From: Rhizobiaceae bacterium
GTDB taxonomy: Bacteria; Pseudomonadota; Alphaproteobacteria; Rhizobiales; Rhizobiaceae
Assembly: GCA_028865845.1 (NCBI GenBank)
Contig: JAGWJK010000255.1
Coordinates: 1-6,468, forward strand
Length of the DNA: 6,468 nucleotides
Direction: 5' to 3'
Shown here: piece after piece, positions 1 through 5,437 of the stretch
Position numbering within the stretch: position 1 is the first letter of the stretch
How the letters are laid out: each line of letters opens with the position of its first letter
Notes under the pieces: generated by a model
What the model was told of the DNA's origin: nothing
What the model saw: the letters and a program-made list of their open reading frames with translations, nothing else
The model's database searches: none
Translations under genes and position numbers: made by a program

Positions 1-751
1 CGCGGTTCACCAGCTCCCCTTTGAGGAAATTCATTGAGGGCGAGCCGATGAAACCGGCGACGAAGAGGTTGCGCGGTTTGTTGTAGATTGTCGTCGGATC
101 GTCGAGCTGCTGGATGATGCCGCTCTTCATGATGGCGATACGATCGGCAAGCGTCAGCGCCTCGATCTGGTCATGGGTGACGTAGATCATCGTGTTCTTC
201 AGCGACTGATGCAGACGCTTGATCTCGACGCGCAGTTCCGAGCGCAGTTTGGCGTCAAGGTTCGACAACGGCTCGTCGAACAGGAAGACATCGACGTCAC
301 GCACCAGCGCACGCCCGATCGCCACGCGCTGGCGCTGACCACCAGAAAGTTCCGCCGGCTTGCGCTTCAAAAGCGGCTGGATCTGCAGGATTTCGGCAGC
401 ACGCGAGATGCGCTTATCGATCTCCGCCTGCGGGACCTTGGCGACCCGAAGGCCGAAGGACAGGTTCTTTTCGACCGTCATCTGCGGATAGAGCGCGTAG
501 GACTGGAACACCATGCCGATGCCGCGATCCTTGGGCTCTTCCCAGGTGACGTTCTTGCCCTTGATGAAGATCTGGCCCTCGGTGATGTCGAGCAGGCCCG
601 CGATGCAGTTCAAAAGCGTGGACTTGCCGCAGCCCGACGAACCGAGCAGCACGAGGAATTCGCCGTCGTTGATCTCCAGGTTGAGATCCTTGAGGACCGA
701 GACCGAGCCGAAATCGAGCGATAGATCTTTGATGGAAACACTTGATGTCAT
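1..751 (-). CDS. Sugar ABC transporter ATPase, MalK/UgpC type (3' end outside window)
   Basis: This is the nucleotide-binding subunit that hydrolyses ATP on the cytoplasmic face to drive sugar import through the two permeases upstream. About 250 residues are visible. They include Walker A GSSGCGKST (residues 37-45), Q-loop Gln83, signature LSGGQ (135-139), Walker B VFLFDE with catalytic Glu160, D-loop SNLD (163-166) and switch His193. The sequence SNLDAKLR and the continuation past residue 235 are typical of CUT1 ATPases, which carry a C-terminal regulatory OB-fold domain. Most of that domain and the stop codon lie beyond the left edge. The ATG at 751-749 lies three bases after the stop of the preceding permease gene. 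Its ribosome-binding site AAGGGG (758-763) sits in that gene's last codons, which suggests translational coupling. All catalytic motifs are intact. The family is certain; the substrate is set by the other subunits. Confidence 0.96.
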   Translation of the reverse strand, partial: MTSSVSIKDLSLDFGSVSVLKDLNLEINDGEFLVLLGSSGCGKSTLLNCIAGLLDITEGQIFIKGKNVTWEEPKDRGIGMVFQSYALYPQMTVEKNLSFGLRVAKVPQAEIDKRISRAAEILQIQPLLKRKPAELSGGQRQRVAIGRALVRDVDVFLFDEPLSNLDAKLRSELRVEIKRLHQSLKNTMIYVTHDQIEALTLADRIAIMKSGIIQQLDDPTTIYNKPRNLFVAGFIGSPSMNFLKGELVNR

Positions 752-754
752 GGA

Positions 755-1651
755 TCACCCCTTCACTGCGCCGGCGGCGATGCCCCGAACGAAAAGCCGT
801 CCGGAGACGAAGTAAACGATAAGCGGTACCGCGCCGGTCAGAAGCGTGGCGGCCATATTGACGTTGTATTCCTTGACGCCTTGAACGGCGTTGACGACGT
901 TGTTGAGCTGTACCGTCATCGGATAGTTCTGCGTGCCGGCAAAGATCACGCCGAAAAGGAAGTCGTTCCAGATGCCGGTGATCTGGATGATCATGCCGAC
1001 GACGAAGATCGGCAGCGACATCGGCAGCATGATGCGCAGGAAGATCTGCCAGAAGCCGGCGCCATCGACGCGCGCAGCCTTGAAGAGTTCCGGCGGCAGA
1101 GAGGCGAAGTAGTTGCGGAACAGCAGCGTGTTGATCGGCATACCGAAGATGGTGTGCACCAGAACGATGCCGCCGAGCGTCGAGAACAGGCCGAGGGTGC
1201 GCAGCACGATGACCAGCGGATAGAGCATGACCTGATAGGGAATGAAGGCGCCGAACAGCAGGATCGTGAAGAAGAGCTCCGATCCCTTGAAACGCCAGTT
1301 GGCCAGCGCATAGCCGTTGATCGAGGCAATCGCGATGGAGACGATGACGCTCGGAACAAGAATCTTCACCGAGTTCCAGAAGCCGATCTGGATACCATGG
1401 CAGTAAAGACCGGTGCAGGCTTCGGACCAGGCCTTAACCCAGGGCTCGAAGGTGATTTCCATCGGCGGGGCAAAGATGTTGCCCATGCGGATTTCCGGCA
1501 TGCCCTTCAGCGAGGTCACGACCATCACGTAAAGCGGCAGCAGATAATAGAGAGCGGCAAGACCGAGAATGCCGTAGAGCATCACCGTGCGCGGTGCGAA
1601 ACGACGGCGCGGCTTGGTGCCCGAGGGTTCGATGGTGGCGGCAAGTGCCAT
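755..1651 (-). CDS. Sugar ABC transporter permease, MalG-like (CUT1)
   Basis: This 298-residue inner-membrane protein forms half of the transport channel. About six hydrophobic segments can be read, near residues 25-47, 94-117, 126-150, 158-178, 212-236 and 269-288. The cytoplasmic EAA loop that docks onto the ATPase is clear at 188-210 (ELFKAARVDGAGFWQIF then LP). The C-terminus, GRLFVRGIAAGAVKG, is typical of MalG-type permeases. The long loop after the first segment holds Cys79 and Cys84 in EACTGLYCHGIQIGFWNS, a pattern I associate with glucose-type CUT1 permeases. The start is well supported: AAGGGAGA (1658-1665) lies seven bases before the ATG and overlaps the stop codon of the upstream permease gene. 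The stop is three bases from the ATPase start, so these genes share one transcript. The family is certain; the exact sugar is inferred. Confidence 0.95.
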   Translation of the reverse strand: MALAATIEPSGTKPRRRFAPRTVMLYGILGLAALYYLLPLYVMVVTSLKGMPEIRMGNIFAPPMEITFEPWVKAWSEACTGLYCHGIQIGFWNSVKILVPSVIVSIAIASINGYALANWRFKGSELFFTILLFGAFIPYQVMLYPLVIVLRTLGLFSTLGGIVLVHTIFGMPINTLLFRNYFASLPPELFKAARVDGAGFWQIFLRIMLPMSLPIFVVGMIIQITGIWNDFLFGVIFAGTQNYPMTVQLNNVVNAVQGVKEYNVNMAATLLTGAVPLIVYFVSGRLFVRGIAAGAVKG

Positions 1652-1663
1652 TGGAAATCTCCC

Positions 1664-2554
1664 TTACCTGCGCTTCTGGCGGAACTCGACGAGAGCCCAC
1701 GGCACCACGAAGATGAAAACGGTAACCAGCATGACGGTGGAGGCGGAGAGAGCCTGACCGAGATTTGCGCGCTGGAACATGAAGTCGTAGACGTATTTCG
1801 CCGGCATTTCCGAAGCGAAACCAGGGCCCCCTGATGTCATGGCGACGACGAGGTCGTAGACGCGCACGATGCCCGAGGCGACGATGACGAGCGTGGTGAC
1901 GAAGACGCCGCGCATCATCGGAACGACCACGAAGATATAGGTCTTCCAGGCCGGGATGCCGTCGACGCGTGCAGCCTTCCAGATCTCGCCGTCGATGCCG
2001 CGCAAACCGGCAAGCATCAGGACCATCACAAGACCGGAGCCCTGCCAGAGGCCGGCGATGACAAGTGCGTAGAGTACCGTTTCTTGATTGCCGAGCAGCG
2101 CGAAATTGGCGCCGGAGAAACCCATGTCCTGCAGGATTTTCGGTAGGCCGAGGGCCGGATCGAGAATCCATTGCCAGACGAGGCCGGTAACGATGAAGGA
2201 GAGCGCGAAGGGGTAAAGGAAAATGGTGCGGAACGTGTTCTCGAAGCGAATCTTCTGATCCATCAGCACGGCCAGGAAGAAGCCGAGAGCAAAGACGAAG
2301 ATCAGGCTGAGAACGCCATAAATGGCAAGATTGCCGATCGAAATGTTCCAGCGATCCGTCGTCCACAGACGCTGATATTGCTGGAGACCGACGAAGCGCG
2401 AGCTGGGCAGCAGCTTCGAGTCAGTAAAGGAATAGATCACGGTCCAGAGCGTGCAACCCACGAAGACGACGATGACAGTCAACACCATCGGAATGGCGGC
2501 GATCTTCGCGCTGAGATTACGAAACAGACCGAACGGCCGGACGGCACGAGCCAT
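1664..2554 (-). CDS. Sugar ABC transporter permease, MalF/UgpA-like (CUT1)
   Basis: This 296-residue inner-membrane protein is the partner of the MalG-like permease. Hydrophobic segments lie near residues 17-40, 73-96, 108-130, 158-182, 213-236 and 268-288, without the large periplasmic insertion of enteric MalF. The EAA loop is at 190-212 (EIWKAARVDGIPAWKTYIF then VVVP). The sequence TSGGPGFASEMPAKYVYDFMF around 240-260 matches the conserved stretch before the last membrane segment in CUT1 permeases. I chose the ATG at 2554 because GGGAGG (2561-2566) lies six bases upstream. An in-frame ATG at 2623 would add 23 polar residues from the intercistronic gap and has no such site. The gene follows the binding-protein gene after a 90-base gap with a hairpin, and precedes the second permease by 12 bases. 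Confidence 0.95.
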   Translation of the reverse strand: MARAVRPFGLFRNLSAKIAAIPMVLTVIVVFVGCTLWTVIYSFTDSKLLPSSRFVGLQQYQRLWTTDRWNISIGNLAIYGVLSLIFVFALGFFLAVLMDQKIRFENTFRTIFLYPFALSFIVTGLVWQWILDPALGLPKILQDMGFSGANFALLGNQETVLYALVIAGLWQGSGLVMVLMLAGLRGIDGEIWKAARVDGIPAWKTYIFVVVPMMRGVFVTTLVIVASGIVRVYDLVVAMTSGGPGFASEMPAKYVYDFMFQRANLGQALSASTVMLVTVFIFVVPWALVEFRQKRR

Positions 2555-2581
2555 CGGATACCTCCCTTGGCGGCGCGACCA

Positions 2582-2605
2582 GGACCGGCGGTTGTCCGCC
2601 GGTCC
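2582..2605 (-). repeat. Perfect intercistronic hairpin between binding-protein and permease genes
   Basis: Two 10-base arms, GGACCGGCGG (2582-2591) and CCGCCGGTCC (2596-2605), pair perfectly around a four-base loop, so the transcript of either strand folds the same way. The hairpin lies 39 bases past the binding-protein stop and 27 bases before the first permease start. No U-run follows it on the minus strand, so it is not a standard intrinsic terminator. A smaller inverted repeat, TCTCAA/TTGAGA with a three-base spacer (2618-2632), lies between it and the stop. In other binding-protein-dependent operons (enteric malE-malF is the known case), such structures protect the binding-protein message from 3' decay, so it is made in excess of the membrane proteins. 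That role here is inferred. Confidence 0.75.
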
Positions 2606-2644
2606 GGCCATGAGCCGTCTCAATGATTGAGATGTTTCGGGCTT

Positions 2645-3883
2645 TTACTGTGCCTGCTTGATGATGTCGGCCTGCTTGTTGATGGCGTCATCAACCGACA
2701 TCTTGGAAGAGAAGAACTGCAGCGCGAGGTCGGTGAGCTGACCGCGCGTATCGGCATCGAGCAACTGCGTCGTCGACGTCAACACGTTGTCCGGGGTCGC
2801 GAGAATGTCGAGACCCTTCTTCATGCAGGCATTGGCGGCCGTCAGGTCGACGTCGCCGCGCACCGGCAGCGAACCCTTGGCGAGGTTGAACTTGACCTGC
2901 GTCTCCTTGGAAAGGAGCATGCTGGCGAGTTCGAGCTGAGCCTTGGTGATATCGGGATTGCTGTTTTTCGGGAAGTAGAAGCTGTCGCCGCCGGTGTCCA
3001 GCAGAGCGTGGTAGCCGAGGCCGGGCAAGCAATCATAGTCCTTGCCGGCAACCTGCTTGGCGACGCCGAATTCGCCCTGAGCCCAGTCGCCCATGATCTG
3101 GCCGGCAGCCTTGCCGGTGATGACCATGTTGGTGGCGACGTTCCAGTCGCGGCCGGAATAGCTGTCGTCAACCATGTCGCGGGCCTGAGCGAAGGAGTCC
3201 CAAACCTTGCGGTTCTCGGGGCTGCGAACAGCCTCTTCGCTCTTCTTGTCGTTGATGGCGAGGTAGAGATCCTTGCCGCCGATACCGACCTGCATGACGT
3301 TGCGGATGCCGTCGACCTGCCACGGAGCGCCGGTCGCGAGCGGCACGATGCCCTTTTCCTTCAGCTTCGGCGCGTCGGCTGCGAATTCATCCCAGTTGGC
3401 CGGAACTTTCAGGCCGTTGTCTTCGAAGACGTGACGGTTGACCCACATCCACTGCCAGGAGTGAATGTTGAGCGGCACGCAATAGATGTGACCTTCGTAG
3501 GTGCAGGCATCGAGAAGCTTGGCCGGACGGATGATGTCCTTCCAGTGTTCCTTTTCGGCAAGCTCGGTCAGATCGGTCATCAGACCGGCCTTGACGAGTT
3601 CTTCGGCGTCGCGGCCGGTGTTGAGCTGGGTAGCGCCCATCGGATTGCCGCCGAGAATGCGGCTGACGATCAGCGGCGTGGCGGTGGAACCTGCGCCGGC
3701 AATGGCGCCGTCGACCCAGTGATTGTCACCCAAAGCGTTGTACTGATCGGCGAGAACTTTGACTGCGGCGGCTTCGCCACCCGATGTCCACCAATGCGTT
3801 ACTTCGAGATCTGTCGCATTTGCCGAAAGAGCCGGAATCGCGACGGATGCGAGCATTGCTGCGGCCATCAAACGAAAATTCAT
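2645..3883 (-). CDS. Periplasmic sugar-binding protein of CUT1 ABC transporter
   Basis: This 412-residue extracellular solute-binding protein (family 1) captures sugar in the periplasm for the permeases downstream. Residues 1-23 form a secretory signal peptide with a hydrophobic core (LMAAAMLASVAIPAL) and a likely signal peptidase I cut after ANA. The mature chain begins TDLEVTHWWTSGGEAAA; the paired Trp31-Trp32 start resembles glucose-binding proteins such as that of Thermus. Other shared stretches are NIHSWQWMW (139-147), GDWAQGEF (265-272), GGDSFYFPK (298-306) and AKGSLPVR (335-342), which in relatives line the sugar site. Four cysteines (127, 135, 285, 353) could form disulfides. I chose the ATG at 3883 because GGGAGG (3891-3896) precedes it and a signal peptide begins there. 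An in-frame start at 3982 would read through the candidate promoter and operator. Substrate inferred: glucose or a beta-glucoside such as cellobiose. Confidence 0.94.
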   Translation of the reverse strand: MNFRLMAAAMLASVAIPALSANATDLEVTHWWTSGGEAAAVKVLADQYNALGDNHWVDGAIAGAGSTATPLIVSRILGGNPMGATQLNTGRDAEELVKAGLMTDLTELAEKEHWKDIIRPAKLLDACTYEGHIYCVPLNIHSWQWMWVNRHVFEDNGLKVPANWDEFAADAPKLKEKGIVPLATGAPWQVDGIRNVMQVGIGGKDLYLAINDKKSEEAVRSPENRKVWDSFAQARDMVDDSYSGRDWNVATNMVITGKAAGQIMGDWAQGEFGVAKQVAGKDYDCLPGLGYHALLDTGGDSFYFPKNSNPDITKAQLELASMLLSKETQVKFNLAKGSLPVRGDVDLTAANACMKKGLDILATPDNVLTSTTQLLDADTRGQLTDLALQFFSSKMSVDDAINKQADIIKQAQ

Positions 3884-3890
3884 GAGTTTT

Positions 3891-3896
3891 CCTCCC
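3891..3896 (-). promoter_or_regulatory. Ribosome-binding site of the binding-protein gene
   Basis: GGGAGG on the minus strand lies seven bases before the ATG at 3883. It fixes this start over the in-frame upstream ATG at 3982, which has no purine-rich site at a proper distance. It begins only two bases past the candidate operator, so the untranslated leader must be very short if the proposed promoter is right. Confidence 0.8.
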
Positions 3897-3898
3897 TC

Positions 3899-3914
3899 AC
3901 TGAAACGTTGCAGT
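3899..3914 (-). promoter_or_regulatory. Candidate LacI-family operator O1 (transporter operon)
   Basis: The 16 bases read ACTGAAACGTTGCAGT on the plus strand. Seven of the eight base pairs across the centre are symmetric, and the centre is CG, as in classical LacI-family operators where a hinge-helix leucine inserts. The site overlaps the last three bases of the candidate -10 box and ends two bases before the ribosome-binding site. A bound repressor there would block initiation. The same motif, 13 of 16 bases identical, recurs at 4220-4235 before the regulator gene. Assignment to the adjacent LacI-type protein is inferred from this pairing. Confidence 0.72.
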
Positions 3915-3939
3915 AAATACCTAGTCGAATCATTTTCAA
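3912..3939 (-). promoter_or_regulatory. Candidate sigma-70-type promoter of the transporter operon
   Basis: On the minus strand, TTGAAA (3934-3939) could serve as -35 and TTTACT (3912-3917) as -10, separated by 16 bases. Matches to consensus are five and four of six. The -10 overlaps the candidate operator, and the predicted start near 3905 leaves a leader of about 20 bases holding the ribosome-binding site. The mirror-image promoter of the regulator gene has the same spacing and operator overlap, which raises my confidence. Another -35-like TTGACG lies further upstream (near 3978-3983) but has no convincing -10. Confidence 0.45.
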
Positions 3940-4179
3940 CGCGCAACCGGCTGAACCGGAAAATTTTTAGAACGCGCGTCAATACTACCTTAGATTACAT
4001 ATCTCGGTTTTTATAATGCAGTGCGCTGCATAAATTAGCAGGCGTTCTCGCAGGTGCGAAGAGCAATTAAATTGCTGTTATTACGATTTTTAAGTCGGAT
4101 TTTTCGCTAAAAAATCTCCTCCTAGATTTCGCATTTGCAAAAAATTTTTGCAGAACCTGTGAATTCAACCTCTGGGCAT
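3940..4179. other. AT-rich non-coding core of divergent control region, with several palindromes
   Basis: No coding sequence is convincing here; codon use and base composition differ sharply from the genes on both sides. The stretch holds a run of symmetric elements. These are TGCAGTGCGCTGCA (4017-4030), TCGCAGGTGCGA (4048-4059), AGCAATTAAATTGCT with perfect 7-base arms (4062-4076), a GATTTTT/AAAAATC hairpin (4098-4116), and a TGC-A6-T5-GCA element with 8-base arms (4136-4152). They do not share one consensus and do not match the candidate operators. They could be sites for a global regulator or nucleoid protein, bend points, or chance symmetry in AT-rich DNA. Function unknown. Confidence 0.5.
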
Positions 4180-4195
4180 TACAACGATGGTTGTA
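4180..4195. repeat. Inverted repeat next to the regulator promoter
   Basis: TACAAC (4180-4185) and GTTGTA (4190-4195) are perfect six-base arms around GATG. The right arm touches the first base of the candidate -35 box of the regulator gene, a position common for activator sites. The motif differs from the two candidate operators (no central CG, no ACTG/CAGT ends), so a different protein would be expected. Its role is unknown. Confidence 0.4.
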
Positions 4196-4222
4196 TGACA
4201 AAAACCGCTCGACTTTTGTACT
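4195..4222 (+). promoter_or_regulatory. Candidate sigma-70-type promoter of the LacI-type regulator gene
   Basis: ATGACA (4195-4200) as -35 and TGTACT (4217-4222) as -10 are separated by 16 bases. They match consensus at five and four of six positions. The -10 overlaps the first three bases of the candidate operator at 4220-4235, the same geometry as the transporter promoter. Transcription would begin near 4229 and leave an untranslated leader of roughly 115 bases. Confidence 0.42.
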
Positions 4223-4235
4223 GTATCGTTACAGT
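4220..4235 (+). promoter_or_regulatory. Candidate LacI-family operator O2 (regulator gene)
   Basis: ACTGTATCGTTACAGT is a 16-base palindrome with a central CG and seven of eight symmetric pairs. It shares 13 of 16 positions, including both ACTG/CAGT ends and the CGTT core, with the site before the transporter operon. It overlaps the -10 and likely start point of the regulator gene, which suggests negative autoregulation. The centres of the two sites are 321 bases apart, so a tetrameric or bridging repressor could loop the region, though nothing shows that directly. Confidence 0.7.
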
Positions 4236-4345
4236 TATTGGAAATAAACGCGGAGCGACGAGATCACCCATGTGCTTGCGGCGCTACTGCATGCAATATA
4301 AGCGGATTGGTCGCGGGAGGCGGCCCGGAGGCAGCTTTGTACGAG
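4236..4345 (+). other. Long untranslated leader of the regulator gene
   Basis: The regulator frame stays open upstream to a TTG at 4238, but that stretch uses codons rare in the neighbouring genes (ATA, CGA, TGT) and has no family similarity, so I read it as leader. Purine-rich GGGAGG (4315-4320) and GGAGG (4327-4331) lie near its end. The latter is 14 bases from the ATG at 4346 but only five from an in-frame TTG at 4337. I see no clear riboswitch or attenuator. Confidence 0.45.
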
Positions 4346-5377
4346 ATGGACAGCAAGAAAATTACAGGCGGAACTACCCAGGCAGCGCCCGAGCGGCCGA
4401 CGCTCAAGACCATCGCTTTCATGACCGGGCTCGGAATCACCACCGTGTCGCGCGCCCTGAAAGACGCGCCCGATATCGGCGCCGAGACCAAGGAACGGGT
4501 ACGCATGGTCGCCCGCCAGCTCGGCTATCAGCCGAATCGCGCCGGCGTACGTTTGCGTACGGGCAAGACCAACGTCATCGCTCTGGTGCTCAGCATTGAC
4601 GAGGAAATCATGGGCTTCACCAGCCAGATGGTTTTCGGCATTTCCGAGGTCCTGGCCGACACGCAATATCACCTCGTCGTCACGCCCTATTCGCACAGCA
4701 AGGACCCGATGGTGCCGGTTCGATATATCCTCGACACCGGCTCGGCAGATGGCGTGATCATCTCGCGTACCGAACCCGATGATCCACGCGTGCGGCTGAT
4801 GCACGAACGCGGCCTGCCCTTTGCCACCCACGGCCGCACGGACATGGGCATCGTCCACCCGTTCCATGACTTCGACAACGAGACGTTCGCGCGCGAGGCC
4901 GTACGTGCGCTGGTCGCCAAGGGCCGGCGTCGCATCGCTCTGCTGCAGCCGCCGACCAAGCTTTCGTTTCACACGCATACCCGCATCGGCTTTCAGACCG
5001 GCCTGCACCAATATGGCGCCGAGGAGATACCGCTGCGCGCGACGATCGACAGCTCGCTCGCCGATATCAGGGACACGGTCGAGAAGCTCATGCGCTCCCC
5101 CCACGCGCCCGACGGCATCGTTTGCTCCAGCGGCGGCGGCGCCATCGCGGTCAATGCCGGCATAGAGGCGGCGGGGTTTCGCCTCGGCCATAACCTCGAC
5201 ATGGTCGCCAAGCAATCCACGGATGTGCTGAACTGGATCCGCCCCGAGATCATCACGATCTACGAGGACGTTCGCCACTCTGGCCGAGAGCTCGCCAAGG
5301 CGGTGATTTCCCGCATCGATGGCGTGGAGCCGGAATTTCTGCAGAATATCAGCTCACCGGTCTGGCCGAAGGCCTGA
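4346..5377 (+). CDS. LacI/GalR-family transcriptional regulator (probable local sugar repressor)
   Basis: This 343-residue cytoplasmic DNA-binding protein probably controls the divergent transporter operon. After a polar 17-residue lead comes the LacI helix-turn-helix: [21 protein letters not shown] (18-38), with recognition-helix residues Ile31, Thr32 and Arg36. Next is [15 protein letters not shown] (61-75), holding hinge helix Leu70, the counterpart of LacI Leu56. Residues from about 76 form a periplasmic-binding-protein-like effector domain. It begins [12 protein letters not shown] and ends with [19 protein letters not shown], a typical dimer and effector region. Length is normal for the family. 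The ATG at 4346 is preferred; a TTG at 4337 is possible and better spaced from GGAGG. Two matching CG-centred palindromes at 3899 and 4220 are its likely operators. The inducer is probably a sugar related to the transported one. Its relation to AglR of the alpha-glucoside system is by family only. Confidence 0.93.
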   Translation: MDSKKITGGTTQAAPERPTLKTIAFMTGLGITTVSRALKDAPDIGAETKERVRMVARQLGYQPNRAGVRLRTGKTNVIALVLSIDEEIMGFTSQMVFGISEVLADTQYHLVVTPYSHSKDPMVPVRYILDTGSADGVIISRTEPDDPRVRLMHERGLPFATHGRTDMGIVHPFHDFDNETFAREAVRALVAKGRRRIALLQPPTKLSFHTHTRIGFQTGLHQYGAEEIPLRATIDSSLADIRDTVEKLMRSPHAPDGIVCSSGGGAIAVNAGIEAAGFRLGHNLDMVAKQSTDVLNWIRPEIITIYEDVRHSGRELAKAVISRIDGVEPEFLQNISSPVWPKA

Positions 5378-5384
5378 GAAAAGC

Positions 5385-5420
5385 GAAAGGCCCGCCGGAG
5401 ATCCGACGGGCCTTCGTTTT
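5385..5420. terminator. Bidirectional intrinsic terminator between the regulator gene and gnd
   Basis: AAGGCCCG (5387-5394) pairs with CGGGCCTT (5407-5414). One mismatch follows, then a further CGG/CCG pairing that closes an AGAT loop. On the plus strand the stem is followed by CGTTTT, and on the minus strand by TTTCGCTTTTC. It therefore serves the convergent regulator gene, whose stop ends at 5377, and gnd, whose stop begins at 5440. Confidence 0.88.
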
Positions 5421-5437
5421 CAGAGCTGTGCAGCCGA

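Noticed and set aside
1..3883. Naming the operon aglEFGK (alpha-glucoside transport)
   Set aside because: The aglA alpha-glucosidase gene expected between the second permease and ATPase genes is absent, and the binding protein looks more like the glucose/beta-glucoside group. No agl symbols were assigned.
2627..3916. A 429-codon open frame on the plus strand opposite the binding-protein gene
   Set aside because: It is antisense to a well-recognised gene, has no family resemblance, and arises from the third-base G/C bias of the real gene. Similar long shadows lie at 881-1834, 5468-6445 and 4235-5278 (minus).
3884..3982. N-terminal extension of the binding protein starting at 3982
   Set aside because: It lacks a ribosome-binding site, would bury the signal peptide behind 33 basic and polar residues, and would run through the candidate promoter and operator.
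4017..4030. TGCAGTGCGCTGCA as a third operator of the LacI-type protein
   Set aside because: Its centre is GC rather than CG and its core does not match the two paired sites, so it was kept only as an unexplained palindrome.
4238..4345. Upstream TTG start of the LacI-type regulator
   Set aside because: The added 36 residues use codons rare in the neighbouring genes, have no family counterpart, and the start lies only about ten bases after the proposed transcription start, with no ribosome-binding site between.
4135..4599. A 154-codon open frame on the plus strand starting in the control region
   Set aside because: It begins in AT-rich non-coding DNA, then overlaps the regulator gene out of frame, and resembles no protein I recognise.
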